Shown here piece after piece: positions 9,332-18,348 of a stretch of 64,000 bases of DNA. Numbering within the stretch: position 1 is the first letter of the stretch; each line of letters begins with the position of its first letter. The translations under genes and the position numbers were made by a program. The notes beneath the pieces were generated by a model that saw nothing but the letters and a program-made list of their open reading frames with translations, was not told the origin of the DNA and did no database searches. The stretch is from AP-15 sp963735445 (GTDB lineage Bacteria; Pseudomonadota; Alphaproteobacteria; ATCC43930; CGMCC-115725), in contig CAVTLC010000011.1 of the NCBI GenBank assembly GCA_963735445.1, positions 48,729 through 112,728 on the forward strand, in the 5' to 3' direction.

Positions 9332-10386
9332 CCGCCACCCACAGCTTTCGCCAAGTCTTTGGCAAAGATCCAACCGTCTCCGCTTACGCTCCGGGGCGGG
9401 TCAATCTCATTGGCGACCACACCGATTACAATCAGGGTTACGTACTGCCGACCGTCATCCCCTTGCAGACGACAGTCGAGGCGGCGACCGGCAGTGGTCA
9501 GCACGCGGTTTACAGCGCCACCCTCGATCGCATGGTGCATTTTGACGGCGGTGAACTCAGCGATTTCGCGCGCTACGTCGGCGGCTGCGTGCGCATCCTT
9601 GAAGCACGCGGCGTTGAGGTTCCGCCGCTGCAGCTGCGAATTGGTTCCGATGTTCCGGTCGCTTCGGGGCTTGCAAGTAGTGCGGCCCTCGAGGTCGCCA
9701 CGATACGGGCGATTGATGCTCTGCTCAAACTCACGCTTGGTGCTGAGGAAATAGCGCTCCTCGCCCATAAAGCGGAAGTGGAGTACGCCGGCGTCGCATG
9801 CGGAATAATGGACCAGATGGCGTGCAGTCTGGGGCGCCTCGGCCTGATGCTGTTTTTGGATACGATGACACTGGAGCGGCGTCTGCAACCGATGCCGGAG
9901 GGTTCCGAACTTCTGATTATCGACAGCGGGATCCCGCGCGCATTGGGCGCAACGCAATATAATCAGCGTCGTGCCGAATGCGAGCAAGCGGCTGCTATGC
10001 TGGGAGTAGAAAGTCTGCGGTTTATTACCGACCCAGCTATTGTGGAGCGGCTTCCCTCGCCGCTCAAGGAACGGGCTCGCCACGTCGTAAGCGAAAACGC
10101 GCGCGTGCTTGCCGCGCTCGGCGCAGATGCGGCGCAGTTCGGGGGTTTAATGAATGCGTCGCATGCCAGTCTACGCGACGACTACGCCGTCTCGTTGCCG
10201 GCATTGGACGAAATTGTCGCTGCTCTACAGAACGAGCCAGCGGTGTTTGGCGCACGCCTGACCGGTGCGGGATTTGGCGGCTGCTGCGTGGCGCTGGTTC
10301 GAGAGGGTCAAGCCGGCAACATTGGGAAACGGATAACCGGTCGACGCTTTTCGGCTTCGACACCGAGCATTATCATCCCGCGCTGA
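9328..10386 (+). CDS. galK: Galactokinase
   Basis: GHMP-family kinase that makes galactose-1-phosphate from galactose and ATP. It has the galactokinase signature GRVNLIGDHTDYN (residues 23-35; the commoner form has Glu where this has Asp), the ATP loop PVASGLASSAAL, and the C-terminal GARLTGAGFGGCCVAL. 352 residues, slightly short of the 380-390 of enteric enzymes, mainly at the C-terminus. It starts with GTG overlapping the galT stop. The pair supplies galactose-1-phosphate and UDP-galactose, matching glf and the GH2 gene nearby. No galE is visible in the window. Confidence 0.93.
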   Translation: MTATHSFRQVFGKDPTVSAYAPGRVNLIGDHTDYNQGYVLPTVIPLQTTVEAATGSGQHAVYSATLDRMVHFDGGELSDFARYVGGCVRILEARGVEVPPLQLRIGSDVPVASGLASSAALEVATIRAIDALLKLTLGAEEIALLAHKAEVEYAGVACGIMDQMACSLGRLGLMLFLDTMTLERRLQPMPEGSELLIIDSGIPRALGATQYNQRRAECEQAAAMLGVESLRFITDPAIVERLPSPLKERARHVVSENARVLAALGADAAQFGGLMNASHASLRDDYAVSLPALDEIVAALQNEPAVFGARLTGAGFGGCCVALVREGQAGNIGKRITGRRFSASTPSIIIPR

Positions 10387-10433
10387 GGAATCAGCAAATC
10401 AGCCCCGGCCTGACTAGGCCTAACTCTGATCAT

Positions 10434-10455
10434 GGGCTAGCTAACAGCTCAGCCC
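10434..10455. terminator. Weak hairpin between galK and yaiI
   Basis: GGGCTAGCT pairs with AGCT-C-AGCCC across a three-base loop with one bulged C, between convergent genes and overlapping the yaiI stop. There is no T run, so a terminator role is only a possibility. Confidence 0.25.
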
Positions 10456-10931
10456 GAGCTGGCGTTGATACGTGACGCTTCTCGCAATGCGGCCTGCAGG
10501 GCTGCGTCGAGCGCCTCAAGAAACCGGGACCGATCCCTTTTGGTCAGGGGCGCTGGCCCGCCGGTGTTGGTCCCAAGCTCGCGCAGGTGTCGAGCGATCT
10601 CGCGACCGGCAAGCGCACTGCCGATGTTCGCCTGCGTCCATTGTTTTCCGGTCGGGGAGACGACGCGCGCGCCCTTCTTGAGGCAGCGTGACGCCAGCGG
10701 GATGTCGGAGGTGACGCATACGTCGACGGCGGTGATGTTGTCCACGATCCAATCGTCGGCCGCATCGGCGGTGTCTCCGACGAGAACCATGCGGACATTG
10801 GGGGTCCCCGGCGGCCGGATCGGGCGCGAGCCGTTCGAGACAACGAAAACATTGAGCCGAAGGCGCGCCGCCACGCGATAGATCTCCTCGCGGACCGGGC
10901 ACGCATCGCCATCGACATAAATATCGGTCAA
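10449..10931 (-). CDS. YaiI/YqxD family protein (DUF188)
   Basis: A 160-residue member of the YaiI/YqxD family, a PIN-like domain of unproven function found in most proteobacteria. Family hallmarks are the N-terminal YVDGDACPVREE, the middle VTSDIPLASRCLKKGARVVSPTG, and the late NIGSALAGREIARHLRELG. The acidic residues in VDGDACP and SDIPLA match the metal-binding pattern of PIN-type nucleases. Start: TTG at 10931 gives the family-typical TDIYVDGDACP N-terminus and has AAGGG just upstream. It converges on galK and is probably monocistronic. Confidence 0.9.
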   Translation of the reverse strand: MTDIYVDGDACPVREEIYRVAARLRLNVFVVSNGSRPIRPPGTPNVRMVLVGDTADAADDWIVDNITAVDVCVTSDIPLASRCLKKGARVVSPTGKQWTQANIGSALAGREIARHLRELGTNTGGPAPLTKRDRSRFLEALDAALQAALREASRINASSG

Positions 10932-11386
10932 CCCTTGGCCCCTTTTCGTGCTTGGCCTATCGCTTCCGGCCAGCCGCTCCCGCAGTTTCGATCAGCGCCG
11001 CCGCGTGCGGCTCCCTTAAACGCGATCGCCGGCGCCTTTCGCTGCCCGATGCACCCAAAACCGCCCCGATCCCGAAATGGGGGCGAAAATGGCTGAGTTC
11101 CATGCCGCCGCAAATGAGCGTTTTCAGTAATTAAACCCTCGGCCCAGCGCTGGCTGCGGTAAGGGACCGGTTCGGTAGCAGGAGCAGCCCCGGGAGGGGA
11201 TGGACACGACGCCTGCCCTTTATTGCTCCCGGGAGGCCGGACTTCAAGGGACCGGACAGGGGGGCGCATGGGGGAGGGGCGCGGTGGTGTCGCTTCTAAA
11301 ATCTTCCAAGCGCTGGGCCGGTGGTGACAATCGAACGTTTTCCTATATTCCATAGGAAAAATTCATTTGGCTGGATTTAGTGGACA
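10932..11386. other. 455 bp intergenic region
   Basis: No frame in this stretch translates into anything family-like; a 141-codon minus-strand frame is Pro- and Arg-rich and looks random. The only clear structure is the 9-bp inverted repeat at 11338-11360, close to the following gene. Confidence 0.5.
11338..11360. promoter_or_regulatory. Perfect 9-bp inverted repeat upstream of DUF6481 gene
   Basis: TTTTCCTAT and ATAGGAAAA form a perfect inverted repeat with a 5-base spacer, centred 38 bp before the ATG at 11387. AT-rich symmetry in a GC-rich context points to an operator for a dimeric regulator; as RNA it would also form a hairpin without a T tail. The cognate protein is unknown. Confidence 0.5.
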
Positions 11387-11776
11387 ATGAGTAAGTCGAT
11401 CATTCCGGATTTTGGCGAACGCCTTAAGGCTGCCAAGGAAGCCAAGAACGCCCTGCTCGAGCGCGCAAAAGCTGCCGCCGAAAGACCCGAAGCGGTTGAG
11501 CGCCGGAACGCGCGGCAGGCGATCGTGGCCGCACGCAATGTACGGCAGGCCGAAAGAAAGGCGGCCGAGCAGGAGCGGAAACAGCGTGAAGCGGCGGAAC
11601 GGGCCGCGGCTGAGGCTGCCCAAGCCGCCGCTCGCGAAGTCGCGCGTCAGGCGGAAGAAGAAGCCAGGGCCGTCAGGGAGGCGGAGCGCGCGCGGCGGGA
11701 GGCGGCCGAGCTGGCAGCGCGAGAAGCTATCCTTGCAGCGCGTAGAGCAGGCCGCAAAGCCAAGAAGCGGAAATGA
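11387..11776 (+). CDS. DUF6481 family Ala/Arg/Glu-rich helical protein
   Basis: A 129-residue protein composed almost wholly of Ala, Arg, Glu and Lys, ending in RKAKKRK. The N-terminus (PDFGERLKAAKEAKNALLERAKA) matches the small alphaproteobacterial family DUF6481. Heptad-like spacing of Ala and charged residues predicts one long helix or coiled coil over residues 20-120. Function is unknown; the basic tail suggests nucleic-acid or membrane-surface contact, but that is inference. It stands alone, with the inverted repeat at 11338-11360 in its upstream region. No strong GGAGG precedes the ATG. Confidence 0.8.
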   Translation: MSKSIIPDFGERLKAAKEAKNALLERAKAAAERPEAVERRNARQAIVAARNVRQAERKAAEQERKQREAAERAAAEAAQAAAREVARQAEEEARAVREAERARREAAELAAREAILAARRAGRKAKKRK

Positions 11777-11977
11777 AAATTCCGGTCCGAGATTGTGACC
11801 GCCGACCACATGAACATGGTACGTCGGGCAATCCGTCCGCCGAGCCAACCCCCAGATATCAGCAGCTGGTGCCGCGCCGAGACCCAAGGCGGGCCAGCAA
11901 CCACTCCTTCGTAAGCGTCGCTTTGACGTAGCCAGCCGAGCTGCGCGTCTTGAGTGACAGGACAACTTTGGCCCGCT

Positions 11978-12166
11978 TTAAAGCGCCTTGCACGATCCGT
12001 CGCATTCGTCGGCAAACAGGCTCCTGCCGCAGGCGCAAGGGCCGCGATGAAACGCGATGCTGGTATCGGTTGTCGGCGCGGGTTGCTCGGGCAGTCTCTC
12101 CCGCCGCAACTCCTCCATCCGAGTGCGGATCGTCTTGAAATCGTCAGCAGCGCGCGGCGGTGACAT
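11978..12166 (-). CDS. Small Cys-rich hypothetical protein (62 aa)
   Basis: I take the ATG at 12166 as start because TTGGAGG lies seven bases upstream; the same frame stays open for a further 76 codons upstream, but that part is not protein-like. The product begins MSPPRAADDFKTIRTRMEELRRERL, a charged helix, and ends with a cluster C-A-C-G-x8-C-x3-C (HRGPCACGRSLFADECDGSCKAL). Four cysteines in the last 20 residues could bind zinc. I do not recognise a named family. It stands alone, 245 bp from the amidohydrolase on the other strand. Confidence 0.6.
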   Translation of the reverse strand: MSPPRAADDFKTIRTRMEELRRERLPEQPAPTTDTSIAFHRGPCACGRSLFADECDGSCKAL

Positions 12167-12411
12167 CAAAGCCTCCAAGCCTCGGACTACCACGCGTTTG
12201 GCTGTTCGCCAATTGACTAATTTCAGGTCTTCGCGGGGTCGATCCTGGCGTGAAGCGACGGAAAACGGCAATAAGCCGTTTTCCCGGTCGACGCGAACCG
12301 CCGATCCGGGTGGGATCGCAAGCCCTGGACCCGATCGCGGATCGGCCTCGCGCCGGCATTGCGTGTCCGCTACTATTATTGGCGTCGCATTCATCCGAAA
12401 GGAAATGGGTC

Positions 12412-13540
12412 ATGGCTCGCGCTTACAATGCCATCGACGCCGATGGACATATCCTGGAACCGCTCGATCTCTGGGATAATTACATCGATCCCGCCTTCCG
12501 CGAGCGCCGGCCGCGGTTTGTCATCGACGACAACGGCAAGGAGCGCCTGTCGCGTCGAGGACAAATTGCTGGGCAATCCGCGGGGGATTGGCAGCCTCGG
12601 CGCGGTCGGCGTTCGTCAGGGCGCCGTAAAGCTCGACAGCCTGAAATATGCCGAAGGCAAGAAGGGCGGTTTCGACCCGCACGCCCGCATCGTCGACATG
12701 GATGCCGACGGGATCGACGCCGCTTTCCTTTACCCGAGCCTCGGGTTGTTCGCCGGCGCCGTTGCGGATCCCGAACTCGCCGCCGCAATGTGCCGCGCCT
12801 ACAACCGCTGGCTCGCGGATTACTGCAAGCCCTACCCCGACCGGCTGTTCGGGGTCGCGATGCTGCCGATGCAGTCGGTCGAGCTGGCGATCGAGGAGAT
12901 GCGCTACGCTCGCCAAACGCTCGGGATGCGCGGCGGCTTTCTGCGGCCAAACCCGTATCACGGCAACAAGATGATCAGCGACCCGATGTACGAGCCGTTT
13001 TGGACGATGGCCGAGGAATTGGACTTCTCGGTCGGCTTTCACGAGGGTTCGACCACCGCGATGCCAACGGTCGGCGTCGACCGGTTCGAAGCGGACCGCG
13101 CGGCGCGCCACATGATCAGCCACACGATGGAAATGATGCTGGCGGCGATGAGCGTGATCTGGGGCGGTGTTGTCGATCGCCATCCGCGGCTGCGCGTCGC
13201 ATTTCTTGAATCGGGCGGCGGCTGGATCGCGCCTTGGCTCGATCGCATGGATCGGCATTTCGACGACCAAGGCTTTAACGATACCGCCCCGAAGATGCGG
13301 CCGAGCGAGCTGTTCCAGCGCAATTGCTGGATCTCGTTCGAGCCGGTCGAGAACAGCATCGCCGTGCTCGCCGACTATATCGGCCCGCACAAGATCATGT
13401 GGGCGACCGATTACCCGCATCAGGACGGCTTCTTCCCAGGCGCGCCGCAAATGGTCCGCGAGCGGATCGAGCCGCTGTCCGCGGAGGCGAAGCACCAGGT
13501 GATGGCCGGCGGCGCGTTGGGCTTCTACGGCTTGCAGTGA
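12412..13540 (+). pseudogene. Amidohydrolase family 2 protein, +1 frameshift near 12550
   Basis: Metal-dependent amidohydrolase/decarboxylase-type TIM-barrel protein. The true N-terminus is the ATG at 12412 (GAAAGGA upstream), giving MARAYNAIDADGHILEPLDLWDNYID, the usual opening of this family with the D-x-D-x-H-like metal motif. After ...DDNGKERL the frame is lost; one base later (skip one base near 12550) the family sequence resumes as RVEDKLLGNPRGIG and continues to the stop, including FHEGST, FLESGGGWIAPWLDRMD and WATDYPHQDGFFPG. Restored length is about 376 residues, normal for the family. Everything outside the junction is well conserved, so this is either a recent mutation or a read error. 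Substrate unknown. Confidence 0.85.
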
Positions 13541-13614
13541 GGGCGGGTGCATTCCGGTTCTGCCCGGCGAATGATGTCCCCAGTCAACGATGATGGATGA
13601 AAGGGAGGTGCGTT

Positions 13615-14058
13615 ATGGAACGACCGCGGATGCAGCAGCCAATGCCCGAAGAGCGGAGCGGCTGGCATCAGATCGATGCCGGGCCAAGTCTCGAGATACT
13701 GTTCCACCCCGACCGGCGGCTCGCCGGCCGAGAGCCGGACGAGGTCAAGCGGCCCTCGATCGTGGTTGCCGTGACTGGCAAGCGCGAACAGGCGCTGCGT
13801 TTCGACCCGTTCAGCATGGGCGCGCACTATCATATTCGGCCGGGCCTTGCCCCTCAGATCCCGCTCCCGGTCGCGGACGGGCAAAGTCCGCTCGATGCCA
13901 TCCTGGCGTTTTTTGAAAAGCCGCTTCGGTTCCGCGGCCTCCTGGCACTGGCCGAAGAGGACGAGGTGGCGTCAGGGCTGCGCGATGAAGAGCTGCGGAA
14001 CGCCGCCAGCCAGATCCGTGCGCTCAGCAGCGCCGCACATCAGGATGCGGCTGCCTGA
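13615..14058 (+). CDS. Hypothetical protein, 147 aa
   Basis: Start chosen at the ATG at 13615, which has AAGGGAGGTG a few bases upstream; an earlier in-frame ATG at 13597 lacks this. The product is soluble, without signal peptide or membrane segment. Its first half (to about residue 90) contains SLEILFHPDRRLAGREPDEVKRPSIVVAV and MGAHYHIRPGLAPQIPLPV, a beta-rich block; the second half is helical (LDAILAFFEKPLRF...LRDEELRNAASQIRAL). I cannot name the family. It follows the amidohydrolase by 74 bp on the same strand and may share its transcript. Confidence 0.7.
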   Translation: MERPRMQQPMPEERSGWHQIDAGPSLEILFHPDRRLAGREPDEVKRPSIVVAVTGKREQALRFDPFSMGAHYHIRPGLAPQIPLPVADGQSPLDAILAFFEKPLRFRGLLALAEEDEVASGLRDEELRNAASQIRALSSAAHQDAAA

Positions 14059-14187
14059 TCGTACCACGCCCGGTCGCCGCAGCTAGTTTCTCGCCACCCA
14101 GGCCCTGGCAGCGATGTCAGGGCCACTCTTTCATGTGACGCCGGCAGCCCTGCTTGTTTGCCGCGGATTAAGCCCGAGATCTCCAGC

Positions 14188-15480
14188 ATGATTGCCCCGC
14201 GGTATTCGACGGATTTTCTGGTTATCGGGGCCGGTGCTGCGGGCCTGATGACTGCCCGCGAGCTGGTGCGGGCCGACAAAAGAGTGACTATCCTCGAGGC
14301 GCGTAACCGCTGCGGAGGCCGCATCTGGCCGCTGCCGATCGAGGAATTCGGCTACCCGGCGGAGGGCGGCGCCGAGTTTGTTCACGGCGCCGCTCCGGTG
14401 ACACGACGTTTGATGCGGGAAGCAGGACTGTCGCTGCAGCCCCGCGCGGGCACGCGATGGAGCACTCGCAGCGGCGGCGCGTTGTTGCCCGACAATTCGC
14501 CGCTTCCTCACGCGGGTCGGTTTTATCAGGCATTGCAGGCCGTCGAAGCCGATCTGCCAATCGCCGATTTCCTGCAGATGCATTTTGCCGGCGCGCAATA
14601 CGATAGCCTGAGACGTTCAATTACGCGGACGATCGAGGGTTATGACGCCGCCGACCCGCGCCGCATCAGCACCTTTGCAATCCGCGACGAGTGGATGGCT
14701 CGGGACGATGGTGAGCACGGGCGGATCGTGGAAGGCTATGGCGCACTTATCGACTATCTCGAAACCGACTGCCGCAGGCGCGATACCGCGATCCGTTTCG
14801 GCGCCGCCGTAACCGCGATTGACGAGACGGGGGGAGGGGTTACCGCCCGCTGTCTCGATGGCGCAGTCTTTGAGGCCGATGCCGCGATTGTTACCGTGCC
14901 GCTGCCGCTGGTGTCGGAAATCGCGTTTCCAGCGGCAACGCGCGAGCGAGTGGCAGCCACTGCCGATATCGGCTTTGGCAACGTCGTCAAGCTCCTGTTA
15001 CGCTTCCGGACGAAATGGTGGGCCGACCAAGGCGGACGAGACCTGTCCGACCTGTCCTTTCTGGTTTCCGACGCCACCGTCCCGACCTGGTGGACACAGC
15101 ATCCGTCCAGCCATCCGGTGCTGACGGGCTGGTTCGCGGGACCCAAGGCTGACACGGTGTCGTCACTGACCGAAACCGAGCTCGTCGATATGGGGATCGG
15201 ATCTCTTGCCGAGATTTTTGATCGATCTCCTGACAGCATCAGGAGGGAGGTCGTCGCGTCCCGAGCGATCAACTGGGGTAACGACCCGTTCGCGCGCGGC
15301 GCCTATTCCTATGCCACGCCCAAGACACGGGCAGCGCAATCAGCTCTGAGCAAGCCGGATCGTGGGGCGATATTCTTTGCCGGCGAGGCCCTCTATGCCG
15401 GCCCGGATATGGGCACTGTCGAGGCAGCGCTGGCCAGCGGACTCGAAACAGCGCAGATGATCCTGGCCACCGGACGATAG
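14188..15480 (+). CDS. Flavin-containing monoamine oxidase-like FAD oxidoreductase
   Basis: About 430-residue FAD-dependent oxidoreductase of the amine oxidase superfamily, likely acting on an amine or a related substrate with oxygen as acceptor. The dinucleotide-binding motif VIGAGAAGL (residues 12-20), the EARNRCGGRIW loop (37-47), and the C-terminal IFFAGEALYAGPDMGTVEAALASGLETA are textbook for the family. No signal peptide. I prefer the ATG at 14188 because it places the Rossmann strand near the N-terminus; a TTG at 14158 would add ten unlikely residues. The substrate cannot be read from sequence. Confidence 0.88.
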   Translation: MIAPRYSTDFLVIGAGAAGLMTARELVRADKRVTILEARNRCGGRIWPLPIEEFGYPAEGGAEFVHGAAPVTRRLMREAGLSLQPRAGTRWSTRSGGALLPDNSPLPHAGRFYQALQAVEADLPIADFLQMHFAGAQYDSLRRSITRTIEGYDAADPRRISTFAIRDEWMARDDGEHGRIVEGYGALIDYLETDCRRRDTAIRFGAAVTAIDETGGGVTARCLDGAVFEADAAIVTVPLPLVSEIAFPAATRERVAATADIGFGNVVKLLLRFRTKWWADQGGRDLSDLSFLVSDATVPTWWTQHPSSHPVLTGWFAGPKADTVSSLTETELVDMGIGSLAEIFDRSPDSIRREVVASRAINWGNDPFARGAYSYATPKTRAAQSALSKPDRGAIFFAGEALYAGPDMGTVEAALASGLETAQMILATGR

Positions 15481-15676
15481 GCGCGGCAACTCGGGGGGCG
15501 ACCGCTTCTGGGCGACAGAGATATCGCCTGCTCGGACCCAAGCAGAGCGTGCTGTTGGACTCCATGCCGGCCCCGGATAAAATCGGCAGGGTCCGGATGA
15601 CCTCCCTTGGGAGGTCGAGAAGGTTTGCGGGAAACGCACGAGCCGGGCGGCATGTCGATGGGGAAGGGAGGGGGCC

Positions 15677-17836
15677 ATGAAGATCGGAAAAACGCTTTCC
15701 GTATTCGCGCTCGCCGCGATGTTGCTGGGCGGGCTGTCGGGTACAGCCAAGGCGCAGCCGCAGAATGATGCCGCTGCGATTGCCGTCGGCCAGAGAGACA
15801 TTGGCGGTGTCGTCTCCAGCCCGCGCGGCCGCGAGGCTGGGGTCTGGGTGATCGCTGAGACCACCGAATTGCCGACGCGATTCAGGCGCATCGTCGTGAC
15901 CGACGACAATGGCCGCTATCTGGTGCCGGATCTGCCGCAAGCCGATTACAGCGTGTGGGTGCGCGGCTATGGTCTTGTCGACTCGCCAAAGATGCGCGCG
16001 AAGCCGGGCCAGCGGCTCGATCTTGCAGCGGCACCGGCGCCGAGTGCTATGGATGCAGCGCATTATTACCCGGCGATCTATTGGTATTCATTGCTGACGA
16101 TCCCGGACAAGAACGAGTTTGGCGGTGAGAACGGCATCCCTGCCAATGTCACGCAGCAGGAGTGGTTGGTGACCCTCAAGAACCGCGCCTGCGTTGGTTG
16201 CCACCAGCTCGGACAGGAGGCGACCCGCACGATCCCCGCCGCCTTTGCGGATCAAAAGACCAGCGTTGATGCCTGGATGAGACGCGTCCAGTCGGGTCAG
16301 TCGGCGCCGTTTATGGTCAACCCGCTCGCCGGGCAATTGGGCGGCGCGCCGTTCAAATATTTTGCTGATTGGACCGACCGTATCGCGCAGGGCGAACTGC
16401 CGAAAGCGCAACCGCCGCGTCCAGAAGGGGTCGAGCGCAATCTCGTCATCACCGAATGGGATTGGGGCCGCCCGGACAAATATCTGCACGATTTGATCTC
16501 GACCGATAAACGCCAGCCGACCGTCAACGCCAATGGCAAGCTCTATGGCTCGCCGGAATACTCGACCGATGAATTGCCGATGCTCGATCCCACAACAAAT
16601 ACGGTTACCTACTTTCGCGCGCCGGTGCGCGACCCCGGGATGCCGCTATCGCTGGGCGACGGCCACGCCGCGACTGTGAAGCCGGAGATGCCATCGGCTT
16701 ATTGGGGCGACCGGCAAATCTGGGACACGCGCGTCAACAACCACAATATGATGATCGACCGAAAGGGCCGAGTTTGGTTGACCGCCTCGGTGCGCGGCCT
16801 CGACAATCCCGCCTTCTGCAAAGCGGGCTCCGACCATCCCTCGGCAAAGCTCTTTCCGCTGAACCAGAGCCATCGGCAGCTGGCGATGTTTGACCCGCAG
16901 ACGATGAAGTACACTTTTGTCGATACCTGCTTTGACACGCACCATCTGCAATTCGGCTTTGACAAGGACGACACCTTGTGGACGAGCGGCGGTGGTCCGG
17001 TCGTCGGATGGCTCGACACCAAGGTGTTCGACGAGACCGGCGACGCGGCGAAGGCGCAGGGCTGGACCGCGCTGGTTCTCGACACCGACGGCAACGGCAA
17101 GCGTGATTCCTATGTCGAGCCCAACCAGCCGATCGATCCCAACAAGGACAAGCGCATATCAGGCGGCTTCTACGCGATCATGCCGAGCCCGGTCGACGCC
17201 TCGGTGTGGGGAACGGTCGGCGTGTTCGCCGGCAAGGGCGCCGTGGTGCGGCTCGATCCCGGACCGAACCCGCCCGCGACCGCACTCGCGGAAATCTATA
17301 ACGTTCCTGCGCCGGGTTTTGGACCACGCGGCGCCGATATCGACAGCAAGGGTGTTGTGTGGGTGTCGCTCGGCAGCGGCCATCTCGGCAGCTTCGATCG
17401 GCGCAAATGCAAGGCCCCGCCGAACGGGCCCAAGGCGACCGGCGATCAGTGCCCCGAAGGCTGGACCCTGTACCAATATCCGGGTCCGGGCTTTGCCGGA
17501 ATTGGTAACAATAGCGCCGAGGCGAGCTATTATACCTGGGTCGACCAGCACAATACGCTGGGGCTCGGGAATGATGTTCCGATCTCGACCGGCAATGAAA
17601 ACGACGCCCTGCTGGCGCTGGTCAACGGGAAATGGGTGGTGTTGCGCGTGCCCTATCCGCTGAGCTTTTATGCCAAAGGGCTGGATGGCCGCATCGACGA
17701 CGCCAACGCCGGATGGCAGGGCCGTGGCGTGTGGACGACGAGCGGCGACCGCACACCGTGGCTAAAGGAAGGCGGCAAGGGCACCGTACCGATCGCCTTC
17801 CATTTTCAGTTCCGCCCCAACCCGCTCGCCGATTGA
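15677..17836 (+). CDS. Exported carboxypeptidase-regulatory-like protein with a CxxCH haem site and beta-propeller
   Basis: A 719-residue exported protein. Residues 1-26 are a Sec signal peptide ending AKA. Residues 40-110 fit a carboxypeptidase-regulatory-like beta-sandwich (GVVSSPRGREAGVWVIAETTE...DDNGRYLVPDLP). C172-x-x-C175-H176 (RACVGCHQLG) is a c-type haem attachment site. From about residue 250 on there are repeated strand blocks (NMMIDRKGRVWLTASVRG; DIDSKGVVWVSLGSGHLG) like the propeller of streptogramin-lyase-type proteins. The ribosome site GGAAGGGAGGGGGCC precedes the ATG. A periplasmic redox or binding role is plausible; no substrate can be named. Proteins with this architecture are common but uncharacterised in alphaproteobacteria. 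Confidence 0.75.
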   Translation: MKIGKTLSVFALAAMLLGGLSGTAKAQPQNDAAAIAVGQRDIGGVVSSPRGREAGVWVIAETTELPTRFRRIVVTDDNGRYLVPDLPQADYSVWVRGYGLVDSPKMRAKPGQRLDLAAAPAPSAMDAAHYYPAIYWYSLLTIPDKNEFGGENGIPANVTQQEWLVTLKNRACVGCHQLGQEATRTIPAAFADQKTSVDAWMRRVQSGQSAPFMVNPLAGQLGGAPFKYFADWTDRIAQGELPKAQPPRPEGVERNLVITEWDWGRPDKYLHDLISTDKRQPTVNANGKLYGSPEYSTDELPMLDPTTNTVTYFRAPVRDPGMPLSLGDGHAATVKPEMPSAYWGDRQIWDTRVNNHNMMIDRKGRVWLTASVRGLDNPAFCKAGSDHPSAKLFPLNQSHRQLAMFDPQTMKYTFVDTCFDTHHLQFGFDKDDTLWTSGGGPVVGWLDTKVFDETGDAAKAQGWTALVLDTDGNGKRDSYVEPNQPIDPNKDKRISGGFYAIMPSPVDASVWGTVGVFAGKGAVVRLDPGPNPPATALAEIYNVPAPGFGPRGADIDSKGVVWVSLGSGHLGSFDRRKCKAPPNGPKATGDQCPEGWTLYQYPGPGFAGIGNNSAEASYYTWVDQHNTLGLGNDVPISTGNENDALLALVNGKWVVLRVPYPLSFYAKGLDGRIDDANAGWQGRGVWTTSGDRTPWLKEGGKGTVPIAFHFQFRPNPLAD

Positions 17837-17973
17837 CCGCGCCCGCTGAACCGCCCGATCTGCTCGCGACAAATTCGCGGTCAAAACCCTCTTGGAGACG
17901 TGGTGCAAATCTTCGATCTAACCGGCTATTCCACCGCGACACGCTGTATTGCGGCCGAGCGGCGCGCAAGGAG

Positions 17974-18201
17974 GTGAACTTCCACCGCGGCGTTCGACGG
18001 CTTGGGATCGGTTTGGTGTTGCTGTGGCTCGTATTTTGGACAAGCGCCTACATCATCAAACCGCCTGTTTCTGAAAAATCGACATCTCTACCCCCGGCAT
18101 TCTCGTTAATGACAGACATCGCCGTGATTGCCGCTGCCGCTTTGGGGACGCCCTGGATTGTTTCAGGCTTTCGCCCAAATTCGGGCACTACCCGCGGGTA
18201 A
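17974..18201 (+). CDS. Possible small membrane protein, 75 aa
   Basis: A frame beginning at GTG 17974 encodes VNFHRGVRRLGIGLVLLWLVFWTSAYIIKPP..., one strong membrane helix (residues 10-28), a short loop, and a second hydrophobic segment (DIAVIAAAALGTPWIV). This resembles small two-helix inner-membrane proteins of rhizobia. The AAGGAG sequence abuts the GTG directly, which is too close for normal initiation, so the start is uncertain. The frame is continuous with a longer shadow frame upstream. Confidence 0.4.
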   Translation: MNFHRGVRRLGIGLVLLWLVFWTSAYIIKPPVSEKSTSLPPAFSLMTDIAVIAAAALGTPWIVSGFRPNSGTTRG

Positions 18202-18348
18202 TTGAGCCTCCGCGCTCCTTTAATTGCGAGGACAGTGGTTGATAAGGTGCATATGCACCTATATACAGCGAGTGCTGAACCGCTTGGCGAGTGCGTCGTG
18301 CCCTTGGCTCATAAAATCGATCGTCCGTTAGCTGCCGAAAGGCTTGCA

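Noticed and set aside
8655..9365. 236-codon minus-strand frame over galT
   Set aside because: Its translation is Arg/Ser-rich and low in aliphatic residues; galT on the other strand has full family motifs.
10928..11353. 141-codon minus-strand frame in the gap before DUF6481
   Set aside because: No family motif, no ribosome site at its start, and the composition is of random GC-rich reading.
12521..13552. 343-codon minus-strand frame over the amidohydrolase
   Set aside because: Long antisense frames are common at this GC content; the translation is His/Arg/Asp-rich without motifs and the plus strand carries the conserved protein.
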